A stretch of DNA of 64,000 bases from CAVWTN01 sp963757945 (GCA_963757945.1 CAVWTN010000001.1:620001-684000), one strand, 5' to 3'; positions 53,927 to 62,994 are shown, counted from the first letter of the stretch. Notes: generated by a model not told the origin, from the sequence alone. Translations and numbers: made by a program.

Positions 53927-55041
53927 GCCTCGCTGGGGATCTCGACGCGCGGCTGCTCGCGTTGATCGGCGCGTGGTCGAGCATGGAGGCGGGCTGCGAT
54001 GCGGCCGGGTTCGAGGCGCTCGCGCTCGAGTTGTGCGCCTACCAGCTCGCGACGAATCCGCCGTACGCGCGCTTCGCGGCGGCGCTCGGCATCACGCTCG
54101 CGCGCCCGCCGCGAACGCTGGGGGAGATCCCGGCGGTCCCGGCCGCCGCGTTCAAGGACGCGACGCTCGCGACGTTCGACGTGCGCCGGGCGCAGCTCGA
54201 GTTTCACACGAGCGGCACGAGCAGCGCGGCCTCCGGGCGGCATTTCTTCGAGAACGCCGCGCTCTACGACGCGTCCTTGCTGGCGGCGTTCGATCGCTTC
54301 ATGCTGCCGGACGGCGCGCGTTTGCGGTACTTGAACCTCGTGCCCGACGCGCGCCGCCGGCCGCATTCCTCGCTCGGCTACATGATGGCGCGCGTGAGCG
54401 ACCTGCGCGGCGACGGCCGCGCTCGCTGGTTCCTCAACGACGCAGCGCCCGCGAGCGCGCCGCTCGAACTGGACGTCGACGGCTTCTCGCGCGCGCTCGC
54501 GGCGGCATGCGCCGAAGGCCGGCCCGCATGCATCGCGACGACCGCGTTCGCGGCGGTCGCGCTCGTCGATGCGCTCGATGCGCGCGGCTTGGAGTTCGCG
54601 GCGCCCGAAGGCTCGCGGATGATGGAGACCGGCGGCTTCAAAGGCCGCTCGCGCATCGTCGAGCGCGACGAACTTTACGCGCGGCTGTCGGCGCTGCTCG
54701 GAATCCCGCAAGAGCGGATCGTGGCGGAATACGGCATGACGGAGCTCGCCTCGCAATATTACGACGCGCCGGATGCGCGCGCAGCCGCGCCCCGCGTGAA
54801 GATCGCTCCGCCCTGGCTGCGCTCGCTCGTCGTGGACGCGCAGGGGCGCGAGGTTGCCCCGGGCGAGACCGGTTTCTTGCGGCACATCGATCTCGCGAAC
54901 CGCTCCTCGGTCATCGCGATCGACACCGAAGATCGCGGCTACGCGCAAGCCGGCGGCATCGTGCTGCTGGGCCGCGACGCCGACGCTCCGCCGCGCGGAT
55001 GTTCGCTCGATGCGGAAGAGTTGCTTGGAAGAACGCGCTGA
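53923..55041 (+). CDS. LuxE-like acyl-protein synthetase
   Basis: 372-aa adenylating enzyme of the LuxE/PaaK branch. It has LEFHTSGTSSAASGRHFFEN (phosphate loop), MMETGGFKGRSRIVERDELY, and IVAEYGMTELASQYYDAP, which defines LuxE. LuxE activates a carboxylic acid and passes the acyl group to LuxC. No luxAB are present, so light production is not implied. GTG 53923 overlaps the CoA-binding gene (GTGA). Confidence 0.82.
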   Translation: MSLAGDLDARLLALIGAWSSMEAGCDAAGFEALALELCAYQLATNPPYARFAAALGITLARPPRTLGEIPAVPAAAFKDATLATFDVRRAQLEFHTSGTSSAASGRHFFENAALYDASLLAAFDRFMLPDGARLRYLNLVPDARRRPHSSLGYMMARVSDLRGDGRARWFLNDAAPASAPLELDVDGFSRALAAACAEGRPACIATTAFAAVALVDALDARGLEFAAPEGSRMMETGGFKGRSRIVERDELYARLSALLGIPQERIVAEYGMTELASQYYDAPDARAAAPRVKIAPPWLRSLVVDAQGREVAPGETGFLRHIDLANRSSVIAIDTEDRGYAQAGGIVLLGRDADAPPRGCSLDAEELLGRTR

Positions 55042-56266
55042 ACTCGAGCTGCGCGAGCTTCCCGCCGCGAGGATCGTCGAGGCGCTCGGGAACGCCGCCG
55101 GACGCTGGCGCGATCCGGCCTTCGCGCCGCGCGCAACGGTCGTGCCGCGCATCCGCCGGCGCACGGGCTACAGCGAACCCGTCGTGCAGCACGCGCTCGA
55201 CCGGCTCTTCGAGACGCTGACCGCCGAGAGTTTGCGAACGACGATCGCGGGCGAACTCGGAACGCTCGACGCGCTCGACGGCTTCGTGAAGCGTCCGGGC
55301 CGCCCGGACGGCTGGGCTCGCGGCGTGCGGCGAGCGGTCGTCGTCTCGAGCGACACGACGATCGGCGTCGCGCTGCCGGCGGCCGTCTTCGCGCTGTGCG
55401 CGAAAGCGCAGGTCACCGTGAAAGACCGCGTCGACGGGCTCGTCGCGGCGTTCGCGGCGACGCTCGCCGGGGAGGAGCCCGCGCTCGCGCACGCGCTGCA
55501 GGCGGCGCAATGGGACGGCCACGACGACCCGGCGGCGCGCGCGACGCTCGCCGCGGCGGACGTCGTCGTCGCGTACGGCGGCGACGACGCGCTCGCCGCG
55601 ATCCGTTCGCACGTCGAGCCGCAAGCGCGCTTCGTGCCGTTCGGTCACCGGACGAGCATCGGGTACATCCCCGCCGGCGCCCTCGCGGACCTCGCCTGCG
55701 CACGCGAGCTCGCGCGCGGCGCGGCGCTTGACGCACTCCTCTACGACGGCGAGGGCTGTCTCTCGCTCCATGCGCTGTTCGTCGAGCGCGGCGGCGCCGT
55801 CACGCCGGCCGTCTTCGCCTCGCTCGTCGCCGAGGCTGCGGGCGAACTCGCCGCGCGCTTCGGGCCGCCGGAAGCGCCCGAGCCCGCGATCTCCGTGAAC
55901 TATCGCAAGCGCCTCGCATTCCGCGCCGCGAACGGAGACGGGCGGGTGCTGCTGGCGGGGTACGCCGTCATCGCCTTCGATCCGCCGCACGACGAACCGC
56001 CGCCGCTGCACGCGCGGACGCTCGGCATCTATCCGGTGGACGCGGCCCGTGACGTCGCGGCGTACATCGACGCGCAGCGGCTCCCGCTCGAAGCACTCGC
56101 GACGCCGCGCGGCGCGGCGACGCAGAGCGTTCTCGCGCTCGCCGGACTCGCCGGCGCGGCCCGCATCACCGAGCTCGGGCGGCTGCAGTCGCCGCCGCTC
56201 GGCGGCGAACACGGCGGGAGCGGGCGGATTCTGCCGTTCGTGCGTTGGATGTACCGAGACACGTGA
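55010..56266 (+). CDS. LuxC-like acyl reductase
   Basis: 418 aa. LuxC-type NADPH-dependent reductase that turns an acyl thioester into an aldehyde. Landmarks are the start ELRELPAARIVEALGNAAGRW, VVVSSDTTIGVALPAAVFAL, a nucleotide-binding ADVVVAYGGDDALAAIRSHV and catalytic Cys in LYDGEGCLSLHALFVERGG. Two starts are possible: ATG 55010, or TTG 55025 with GGAAGAG in good position. Overlaps luxE by 17-32 bp. Paired LuxE/LuxC strongly suggests acid-to-aldehyde reduction. Confidence 0.82.
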   Translation: MRKSCLEERAELELRELPAARIVEALGNAAGRWRDPAFAPRATVVPRIRRRTGYSEPVVQHALDRLFETLTAESLRTTIAGELGTLDALDGFVKRPGRPDGWARGVRRAVVVSSDTTIGVALPAAVFALCAKAQVTVKDRVDGLVAAFAATLAGEEPALAHALQAAQWDGHDDPAARATLAAADVVVAYGGDDALAAIRSHVEPQARFVPFGHRTSIGYIPAGALADLACARELARGAALDALLYDGEGCLSLHALFVERGGAVTPAVFASLVAEAAGELAARFGPPEAPEPAISVNYRKRLAFRAANGDGRVLLAGYAVIAFDPPHDEPPPLHARTLGIYPVDAARDVAAYIDAQRLPLEALATPRGAATQSVLALAGLAGAARITELGRLQSPPLGGEHGGSGRILPFVRWMYRDT

Positions 56267-57564
56267 GCACCTTCGAACGGATCGTCACGGAGATCCCCGG
56301 ACCTCGCTCGCGCTCGCTCGCGGCTGCGATGCGGCGCACGGAAGCACGCGGCGTCACGTTCGTCTCCGCGGAATGGCCCGTGTTCTGGGAGAGCGCCGAA
56401 GGCGCGACGGTCACCGACGTGGACGGGAACCGCTACCTCGATCTCACCTCCGCGTTCGGCGTCGCAGCCGCCGGTCACGGCAATCCCGCCGTCGCGCGCG
56501 CGATCGCGCTGCAAGCGGAGCGGTTGATGCACGGCATGGGCGACGTGCATCCCAGCGACGTGAAGATCGCATTGCTGGAGCGCCTCGCCGCGCTCGCGCC
56601 GCTCGACGACGCGAAGACGTTCCTCTGCTCTTCCGGCGCGGAGGCGGTCGAGTTCGCGCTCAAGACGGCGCTGCTCGTGACCGAAGCTCCGAACGCGCTG
56701 GCTTTCGGCGGCGCGTATCACGGGCTCTCGTACGGCACGCTCGAGATCAACGGCAACCCGAAATTCCGCAAGCCGTTTCTTTCCCAGCTGCGCCAAAAGA
56801 CCACCTTCGCGCGCTTTCCCGACGCGCGCGAGAACGACGCGCTCGAGCGCGCGCTTGACGGCCTTCGGCGCGCGTTGCGCCGCGACAAGACGATCGGCGC
56901 GCTCGTCGTCGAACCGATCCAAGCCAGGGCCGGCGTGATCGTGCCGCCCGACGGTTTTCTCCAGGGCCTGCGCGAGATCACCCGCGACAACGACGTCGTG
57001 TTCATCCTCGATGAGATCTACACGGGCTTCGGGCGGACCGGGCGCATGTTCGCCTGCGAACACGAGAGCGTTCGGCCCGACATTCTTTGCGCCGGCAAAG
57101 CGCTCTCCGGCGGCTTCCCGATCTCCGCGGCGATCGGCAGCGGCGAGATCATGGATGCCTGGGTGCCCTCGCAAGGCGAGGCGCTGCACACCTCGACGTT
57201 CCTGGGCAACCCGATGGGCTGCGCCGCGGCGCTGGCGAACATCGACGAACTGGAGAACCGGCGCCTGCCGCAGCGAGCGGCCAAACTCGAAGGCGTCATG
57301 CGCGAGCGCCTGCGCGAGCTCGCGCGCTGCGAAGCCGTGGCCCACGTGCGCGGTCGCGGTTTGATGTGGGGGATCGAACTGCATGACGGCGCTCGCGCCG
57401 CATCGATCGTGCGGCGCGCGCTCGCGGCCGGCGTGATCCTCTTGCAATCGGGGTTACGGGGCGAAGTGATCTCGCTTTCGCCGCCGCTTTCGATCGAGGA
57501 CGCTCAACTCGAGCGCGCGCTCGAGGTAGTGATCGCGAAGATCGCCTCGAAGGTTCCGGTATGA
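56263..57564 (+). CDS. Class III PLP aminotransferase
   Basis: 433 aa. DVDGNRYLDLTSAFGVAAAG, FLCSSGAEAVEFALKTALLV, AYHGLSYGTLEINGNPKFRK, VFILDEIYTGFGRTGRMFAC and the PLP lysine in ILCAGKALSGGFPISAA. Members transaminate terminal amines or aldehydes. After LuxEC, it could convert the aldehyde to an amine. GTG 56263 overlaps the LuxC stop; a 56245 ATG is an alternative. Confidence 0.88.
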   Translation: MSTFERIVTEIPGPRSRSLAAAMRRTEARGVTFVSAEWPVFWESAEGATVTDVDGNRYLDLTSAFGVAAAGHGNPAVARAIALQAERLMHGMGDVHPSDVKIALLERLAALAPLDDAKTFLCSSGAEAVEFALKTALLVTEAPNALAFGGAYHGLSYGTLEINGNPKFRKPFLSQLRQKTTFARFPDARENDALERALDGLRRALRRDKTIGALVVEPIQARAGVIVPPDGFLQGLREITRDNDVVFILDEIYTGFGRTGRMFACEHESVRPDILCAGKALSGGFPISAAIGSGEIMDAWVPSQGEALHTSTFLGNPMGCAAALANIDELENRRLPQRAAKLEGVMRERLRELARCEAVAHVRGRGLMWGIELHDGARAASIVRRALAAGVILLQSGLRGEVISLSPPLSIEDAQLERALEVVIAKIASKVPV

Positions 57565-58604
57565 GCGCACCCAAACTTCGCGTCGGCGTCGTCGGCTCCA
57601 GCTTCGGCGGCACCGTCCACGTCCCGGCGTACCGAGCCCAAGGCCGCTTCGAGGTCGTCGCGATCGCCTCGCCCGCGAACGCGGCGCGCGTCGCGCAAGA
57701 ACGCAAGATCCCGCACGCATTCGCATCGGTCGACGAGATGCTGGAAGGCGTCGAAGTGGACGTCGTCTCCGTCGCGTCGCCGCCGTTCGCGCATCGGCAC
57801 GACGTGCTCGCTGCGCTCGCGCGGGGCAAACACGTGCTCTGCGAGAAGCCGTTCGCGCTCGATGTCGCGCAAGCCGAAGAGCTCGTCGCGGCTGCGCGGA
57901 GCGCGGGGACCGTCTGCGCGCTCGCCCACGAGTTCCGCTACACGCCGGCGCGCAGCGCGACGCTGGAGCTGATCCAAAACGGCCATCTCGGCGCGCTGCG
58001 CGAAATCGAGGTGACGTTTTTCGCGGGCATGCTGCGCGCATCGGGGACGCGGCCGAACTCGTGGTGGTTCCAGCGTGCCCGCGGCGGCGGCCTGACGGGC
58101 GCGTTCCTCTCGCACCTCGTCGATCTCTCGACGTATCTCGCCGGGCGCGCTCCGCTGCGCGCCGCCGGCTACGAACGGACGGCGAACCCACAGCGCACGG
58201 TGGACGGCGTCACGTTCACGAGCGACGTCGCCGACGGCGCATTCGCCTTGATCGACTACGGCGACGGCCTGATCGGCCGCGTCAGCGCGGACGGCACGCG
58301 CGCGGTCACGTCGCTGACGGTCGCCGCGCACGGCGAACTGCGCTCGGTCGCCTCGACCGGCTCCGACCTCGTGGACGCGACGACGTTCACGATCGACGAA
58401 GAGGAGACGGCCGAACTCGAACTGCGCCCGGCCGCCCACGCGAAGCTCGCCATCGTCCACCCGAATCTGCCGCCGTTCGTCAGCTTGCTCGACGCCTTCG
58501 CGAACGCGATCGACGGCAAACCGTCGAACTATCCGACCTTCGCCGACGGGCTGGCCACGCAGCGCGTGCTCGCCGCGATCGGCTACGGCGCGACGGCCGG
58601 CTAA
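57561..58604 (+). CDS. Gfo/Idh/MocA-family oxidoreductase
   Basis: 347 aa. Rossmann start RVGVVGSSFGGTVHVPAYRA, AIASPANAARVAQE, VSVASPPFAHRHDVLAALAR, GKHVLCEKPFALDVAQAEEL with the family's EKP motif, then a C-terminal beta-sheet domain. Usually NAD(P)-dependent sugar or polyol dehydrogenases. Overlaps the aminotransferase by ATGA. Substrate presumably the product or precursor of the operon. Confidence 0.88.
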   Translation: MSAPKLRVGVVGSSFGGTVHVPAYRAQGRFEVVAIASPANAARVAQERKIPHAFASVDEMLEGVEVDVVSVASPPFAHRHDVLAALARGKHVLCEKPFALDVAQAEELVAAARSAGTVCALAHEFRYTPARSATLELIQNGHLGALREIEVTFFAGMLRASGTRPNSWWFQRARGGGLTGAFLSHLVDLSTYLAGRAPLRAAGYERTANPQRTVDGVTFTSDVADGAFALIDYGDGLIGRVSADGTRAVTSLTVAAHGELRSVASTGSDLVDATTFTIDEEETAELELRPAAHAKLAIVHPNLPPFVSLLDAFANAIDGKPSNYPTFADGLATQRVLAAIGYGATAG

Positions 58605-58641
58605 GTTCTCATCGCAGACGAATCTGATAGAGGAGGCTCAC

Positions 58642-59550
58642 GTGTCGGTGCACGACATACGACGCCCGGGCGATCTCGGAAGCCAGGATGAGTACGCCTG
58701 CGCAGCGGACGAACGTCTCCCGAGGTACAAGCTCCCCGAGCACGAGTCTTCGGCGCAAACGGTCTACAATTTCGTGCACGACGAGTTGCTGCTCGACGGC
58801 AATTCGCGCCAGAATCTCGCAACGTTCTGTACGACCTGGACGGAGCCCGAGGTTCGCCTTCTCATGGCCGAGTCGATCGACAAGAACATGATCGACAAAG
58901 ACGAGTATCCGCAGACCGCGGAACTCGAGAAGCGCTGCATGCACATGATCGCCGATCTGTGGCACGCACCGGCCGCGGCGACCACCATCGGTTGCTCGAC
59001 GACGGGATCGAGCGAGGCCTGCATGCTCGGCGGTCTGGCCTTGAAGTGGCAGTGGCGCAAGCGGCGCATCGCGGCCGGCAAGCCCCACGACAAGCCGAAC
59101 TTCGTGTGCGGCCCCGTGCAGGTCTGCTGGGAGAAGTTCGCCCGCTACTTCGATGTCGAGATCCGCCAAGTGCCGCTGGCGGGCGACGAACTCGGACTGC
59201 GGCCGCAGGACCTGCGGAAGTATTGCGATGAGAACACGATCGGGGTCGTCCCGACGCTCGGCTTGACCTTTACCGGCGTTTACGAACCGGTCGCCGCACT
59301 GGCAAAGGAACTCGATGCGATCCAGCGCGATACCGGGCTCGACATACCGATCCACGTCGATGCCGCGAGCGGCGGCTTCGTCGCGCCGTTCATTCAGCAG
59401 GAGCTGGAATGGGATTTTCGCGTCAAGCGCGTGAAATCGATCAGCACGTCCGGCCACAAGTACGGCCTCGCGCCGCTCGGCGTGGGCTGGGTCGTCTGGC
59501 GTGACAAAGTCGAGCTGCCGCAAGAGCTCATCTTCGACGTTTTTGTGTAA
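58642..59550 (+). pseudogene. gad: Glutamate decarboxylase, truncated at the 3' end
   Basis: 302 aa against about 460 for the family. GTG 58642 has AGGAGG upstream. Recognisable blocks: YKLPEHESSAQTVYNFVHDE, TIGCSTTGSSEACMLGGLAL, PNFVCGPVQVCWEKFARYFD, VDAASGGFVAPFIQ and the PLP lysine in SISTSGHKYGLAPLGVGWV. It stops right after QELIFDVFV, where homologs continue with another 160 residues of the small domain. The break coincides with the end of an AMMECR1-like fragment from the other strand. Probably inactive. Confidence 0.87.
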
Positions 59551-60032
59551 TACAGCTCGCCGTGGGCAATCTCGAGCGGCAGAAGCGGGATTTCGAGAGT
59601 CGACCACAACGTAAGTTCGATGCGCGCGTTTGCAAGATCCTCAACTTCAAGCGGCATAAATCGCATATCGCTCGCCGCGCGGATAGCGGCTTCAAAAACC
59701 GCCCGCGTAACCTCCTTTCCGGAAATAATCATCGACGCCCGCAGACTACCCCCGACCCATACCCCGACATCGGCATTAATGGTGCCCGAAGCGCGGACAT
59801 GCACCTGTTTTGAAAATTCTGCGAAATCGGGCGCGATCTTTGTCGCGAGTGTATATTCCAACACTTTTCTTGCCAGAGTGATGAGTGCCCTTGCATCATC
59901 GTCCGATAAACCATGCCGAACCGCTACGAAAACATTTCCCGAAAAACGAGCGGTATTTTCCCATGCCTCAAACACCGGGGAGCGGAAAAGAGGACTCCAT
60001 CCCTCGCGGTTCCCGCGGGTACAATCGCGCAA
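59551..60032 (-). pseudogene. AMMECR1-like (AmmeMemoRadiSam A-type) gene, truncated
   Basis: Residues from TTG 60032 give FSGNVFVAVRHGLSDDDARALITLARKVLEYTL-type sequence, then AVFEAAIRAASDMRFMPLEV and IELTLWSTLEIPLLPLEIAH, the AMMECR1 pattern. The hallmark LRGCIG is replaced by LRASMI. The frame continues to 59394, but past 59551 it reads antisense through gad and is not homologous. So the gene lost its C-terminal part in the same event that truncated gad. Lower GC than the operon to the left. Start uncertain. Confidence 0.6.
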
Positions 60033-60052
60033 CCCATTCGGCTCGCAAATAA

Positions 60053-60232
60053 TTATCGAGGGTGTTCTTTCGGTAGGTGCGATTTTTCTTCGAGCCGTCC
60101 GTTCCGCAGTGCATAATTGCGCGCGAATCCTTTAATGGATACGATGACGCATTCTCCTTCCTGTAATTCTTTCTCGGCCCAATCCAGAACCGCCTGAACG
60201 CGAATACGTTGTTCGCGATATGTATTAAAATC
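60053..60232 (-). pseudogene. Small reading frame split by IS66
   Basis: Joining 62903..62881 with 60224..60053 on the minus strand restores a 64-codon frame, MSIGSDFNTY then REQRIRVQAVLDWAEKELQE, ending EKSHLPKEHPR. The IS insertion lies after codon 7. No family recognised and no clear Shine-Dalgarno, so it may be chance; the helical, charged composition is protein-like. Confidence 0.35.
60225..60232. repeat. Target-site duplication, left copy (TTAAAATC)
   Basis: Eight bases identical to 62881-62888 on the other side of the IS66 element. Eight-bp duplications are characteristic of IS66. Confidence 0.93.
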
Positions 60233-60258
60233 GTAAGCGTGCGTTCAAGGCCGTCTTG
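60233..60258. repeat. IS66 left inverted repeat
   Basis: Starts GTAAGCGTGCGTT and includes CCGTCTTG. Matches the right end at 21 of 26 positions. Confidence 0.92.
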
Positions 60259-60289
60259 ACGGCGAACAGGCTCTCTTGCTGAGAGCCGA

Positions 60290-61900
60290 CTATACCGGCG
60301 GCGGAAGCGCGGCCGTCACGGTGTTGCTGGTGAGCGGAATGGCGCCCGTCGCCTGCAGATGCCAGGGCAGCAACTCGTTGATCCGGTTGATCGGATGCTC
60401 GGCGATGCGCGTTAGCACCTCGCGGAGAAACGCTTCTGGATCGAGGCCGTTGAGTTTGGCGCTGCCCAGCAGACTGTAGATTGCCGCAGCTCGCTCACCG
60501 CCTGCATCACTGCCGGCGAATAGGAAATTCTTGCGTCCAAGCGCTACGCACCGCAACGCTCGTTCCGCCGCGTTATTGTCGATCTCAATGCGCCCGTCGT
60601 CGCAGTAGCGCACCAGGGCGTCCCAGCGGCTTAGCGCATAGCGGATCGCTTTCGCCGTCGCGGATTTCTGCGAGAGCCTTTCGAGCGTCTGCTCCATCCA
60701 AGCTTTCAACGCATCCAGCAGTGGGCTGCTGCGTTCTCGCCGCACCGCGCGGCGCTCGTCGGGAGGGCGACCGCGAATCTCTTGCTCGATGCCATACAGC
60801 TCCCCGATTCGGTTCAGCGCCTCCGCTGCCACGGGAGACTTGTGCAGTTCGGCCAGATCGACGAACTTGCGGCGAACGTGGGCGAAACAGGCCGCTTCAA
60901 TCACCCGGCCGCCGTCGTAGATCTTGGAATAGCCCGCATATCCGTCGGCTTGCAGAATGCCGGTGAAGTCTTCGAGATGCCGCTGCGGATGCTCCCCCTT
61001 GCGATCGGGGCTATAGGCAAACCAGACCGCCGGCGCGACCTTACCCGCTGCAGGCCGCTCGTCGCGGACGTAGGTCCAGAGCCGACCGGTCTTGGTCTTG
61101 CCACGCCCGGGTGCGAGCACCGGAATAGGCGTATCGTCGGCGTGCACGACGTCAGCGGCAAAGACATGTGCGCGTAACGCGTCGGTCAATGGAGTTAGCA
61201 GTGCATTGACCTGTCCGACCCACTGTGCCAACAGCGTGCGGTCTAGCTCAACGCCCTCGCGCGCGTAGATCTCCGCCTGCCGATAGAGCGGCACATGATC
61301 GCCATATTTGCTGACGAGCACGTGCGCCAAGAGGCCGGGACCGGCCATGCCGCGTTCGATCGGGCGCGTCGGCGCCGGCGCCTGCACGATCGTATCGCAG
61401 CGCGCGCAGGCCAGCTTGGTGCGTACGTGGCGAATCACCTTGAAACGCACCGGCTCGAGTTCGAGCATCTCGCACACGTCTTCACCAAGATGCTTGAGGT
61501 CGCCACCACAGTCCGGGCAGCATGATTCCTGCGGAACGATCGTCTGAGTTTCGCGCGCTAGATGTGCGGGAAACTCGCGCCGCGGCTTCGGGATGCTCGG
61601 AGAGGTTGGTACGCCAGCTTGTTCGGCCAGCACCGAAGAGCGCTCTGTAGCGGCTGCCTCGAGCTCCTCGACCCATAACTCCAACTGCTCGATCTCTCTC
61701 TCGCGCTTCTCGCTGCGGTTCCCGAACTGCATGCGGCGCAACTTGAGGAGCTGCAACTTTAGCGATTCGATCTCGACCGTATAAAAGCGGAGCAGCGCAT
61801 CCTTGACTGCGAGTTGCGCGCGCTGCTCGCGCAGCAGCGCCTTCAGATCCGCAACGCTCAGCCCATCGAGGTCGGTAAGCTCGCCGCTCGAAGCATCCAT
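60290..61900 (-). CDS. tnpC: IS66 transposase TnpC
   Basis: 536 aa. N-terminal coiled coil with LREQRAQLAVKDALLRFYTV and LRRMQFGNRSEKREREIEQL. Zinc finger CCPDCGG and CARCD. Catalytic DDE region: VVHADDTPIPVLAPGRGKTK, GILQADGYAGYSKIYDG, AACFAHVRRKFVDLAE, and DGRIEIDNNAAERALRCVAL with the Glu. C-terminal domain YSLLGSAKLNGLDPEAFLRE. Full length and uninterrupted. Confidence 0.95.
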   Translation of the reverse strand: MDASSGELTDLDGLSVADLKALLREQRAQLAVKDALLRFYTVEIESLKLQLLKLRRMQFGNRSEKREREIEQLELWVEELEAAATERSSVLAEQAGVPTSPSIPKPRREFPAHLARETQTIVPQESCCPDCGGDLKHLGEDVCEMLELEPVRFKVIRHVRTKLACARCDTIVQAPAPTRPIERGMAGPGLLAHVLVSKYGDHVPLYRQAEIYAREGVELDRTLLAQWVGQVNALLTPLTDALRAHVFAADVVHADDTPIPVLAPGRGKTKTGRLWTYVRDERPAAGKVAPAVWFAYSPDRKGEHPQRHLEDFTGILQADGYAGYSKIYDGGRVIEAACFAHVRRKFVDLAELHKSPVAAEALNRIGELYGIEQEIRGRPPDERRAVRRERSSPLLDALKAWMEQTLERLSQKSATAKAIRYALSRWDALVRYCDDGRIEIDNNAAERALRCVALGRKNFLFAGSDAGGERAAAIYSLLGSAKLNGLDPEAFLREVLTRIAEHPINRINELLPWHLQATGAIPLTSNTVTAALPPPV

Positions 61901-61986
61901 TCCTTAAATGGTATGCATGCTGCGCACATTGTCAAGGATGATCGTACGCGCAAAATCGAACACGCGCTTCGCAACGTGCTACGCCG

Positions 61987-62346
61987 TTACATCTCGATGA
62001 GCGGACCAGCGGTACGTACCGTATGCCGCCAATCGATTCCCTCGAGCAACATCGACAGTTGCGCTGCCGTCAGCGATACACGTCCACTCTGCGCCTGCGG
62101 CCAGACGAAGCGACCGCGCTCCAACCGCTTCGCCATCAGGCACAGCCCCGTTCCATCCCACCACAGCAGCTTCAGCAGATCGCCGCGCCGTCCGCGAAAG
62201 ACGAAGACCTGACCGCAGAACGGATTGCTCACCAACACGTTCTGCACAAGAGCGCTCAGACCAGTGAACCCTTTGCGCATGTCCGTCACGCCCGCAGCCA
62301 GCCAAACGCGCGTGCCGCCAGGCATTCCGTTCGGCACGATGCTCAA
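61987..62346 (-). CDS. tnpB: IS66 accessory protein TnpB
   Basis: 119 aa from TTG 62346, which overlaps the tnpA stop (TTGA). GGTRVWLAAGVTDMRKGFTG, GQVFVFRGRRGDLLKLLWWD and RGRFVWPQAQSGRVSLTAAQ are the IS66 Orf2 hallmarks. Required for transposition; function unclear. Confidence 0.93.
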   Translation of the reverse strand: MSIVPNGMPGGTRVWLAAGVTDMRKGFTGLSALVQNVLVSNPFCGQVFVFRGRRGDLLKLLWWDGTGLCLMAKRLERGRFVWPQAQSGRVSLTAAQLSMLLEGIDWRHTVRTAGPLIEM

Positions 62347-62795
62347 CGGTGCAACTCTGCAACGAGTGCGCACACCAAGGCGGCATCCAATGCATCGGTC
62401 TCAATCCGCAACGTGACACCTGAGCCGAAGACGAGTTGAACAACGGCGCTACCACCTGCGTCCGCGCTAAGGCGCCGAGCCGGGCGCGGATCCGGCCCCA
62501 GACCGCGCGTTGCCGGCTGTGGCGTGCGCACGGCACGAACTAAGCTTACCGGCACAAACGTCGCGTTTGCCGGCGCGGCATGAGCGCGCGACGATGACTG
62601 CGCCTGCGCATCGAGCCTTCCAGCACGATAGAGCCTCTTCCAAAGGCTCAGGCTCGAGGGATTCAGACCGTGTTCGCGTGCGATCGCACCGATCGACGCG
62701 TTAGCGCTTAGCGTCAGCTCAACGATACGGCGCTTTTCGGCCGCCGGCCAGCGGCGGCGCGGCGCGCTCTGCTTCGGTGCTTTTGCTGCTGCCAT
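62343..62795 (-). CDS. tnpA: IS66 accessory protein TnpA
   Basis: 150 aa. The N-terminal helix-turn-helix is RRRWPAAEKRRIVELTLSAN and SIGAIAREHGLNPSSLSLWK. The C-terminal 40 residues, VVQLVFGSGVTLRIETDALD, are the usual IS66 Orf1 end. Probably binds the inverted repeats. Confidence 0.92.
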   Translation of the reverse strand: MAAAKAPKQSAPRRRWPAAEKRRIVELTLSANASIGAIAREHGLNPSSLSLWKRLYRAGRLDAQAQSSSRAHAAPANATFVPVSLVRAVRTPQPATRGLGPDPRPARRLSADAGGSAVVQLVFGSGVTLRIETDALDAALVCALVAELHR

Positions 62796-62854
62796 GGAGA
62801 CCTCGCGACGAAATGTACGTTGCCTCCATCATCGTGAACGACAGCCCTCAAGCG

Positions 62855-62880
62855 CAAGACGGTCCCCAACGGACGCTTAC
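62855..62880. repeat. IS66 right inverted repeat
   Basis: On the minus strand it starts GTAAGCGTCCGTTGGGGA and contains CCGTCTTG. It ends the element at 62880. Confidence 0.92.
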
Positions 62881-62888
62881 TTAAAATC
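62881..62888. repeat. Target-site duplication, right copy (TTAAAATC)
   Basis: Identical to 60225-60232. Confidence 0.93.
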
Positions 62889-62940
62889 AGAACCGATCGA
62901 CATGGCGCAAATACATCATGAAGCATGACATGAATGTATG

Positions 62941-62969
62941 AAAAAGCGGCCCGCTTCCTGCGAGCCGCT
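62941..62969 (-). terminator. Terminator after the secreted-protein gene
   Basis: On the minus strand AGCGGCTCGC and GCGGGCCGCT form a 10-bp stem (one G-T) with loop AGGAA, followed by TTTTT. Confidence 0.85.
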
Positions 62970-62994
62970 CATTCGCGGTCAGTGGTCTTGGCGC

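Larger units (their letters stand above)
60233..62880 (-). mobile_element. Complete IS66-family insertion sequence
   Basis: 2,648 bp, bounded by imperfect inverted repeats that both start GTAAGCGT (left 60233-60258; right 62880-62855 on the other strand), 21 of 26 bases matching, and both containing CCGTCTTG. Three genes in IS66 order: tnpA, tnpB, tnpC. Flanked by a perfect 8-bp duplication, so it inserted recently as a single unit. Confidence 0.96.

Noticed and set aside
53923..56266. Bioluminescence operon
   Set aside because: Only LuxE- and LuxC-like genes occur; luxA, luxB and luxD are absent, so light production is not supported.
59394..59550. C-terminal tail of the AMMECR1-like frame
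   Set aside because: It is the antisense of the gad coding sequence and has no AMMECR1 similarity.
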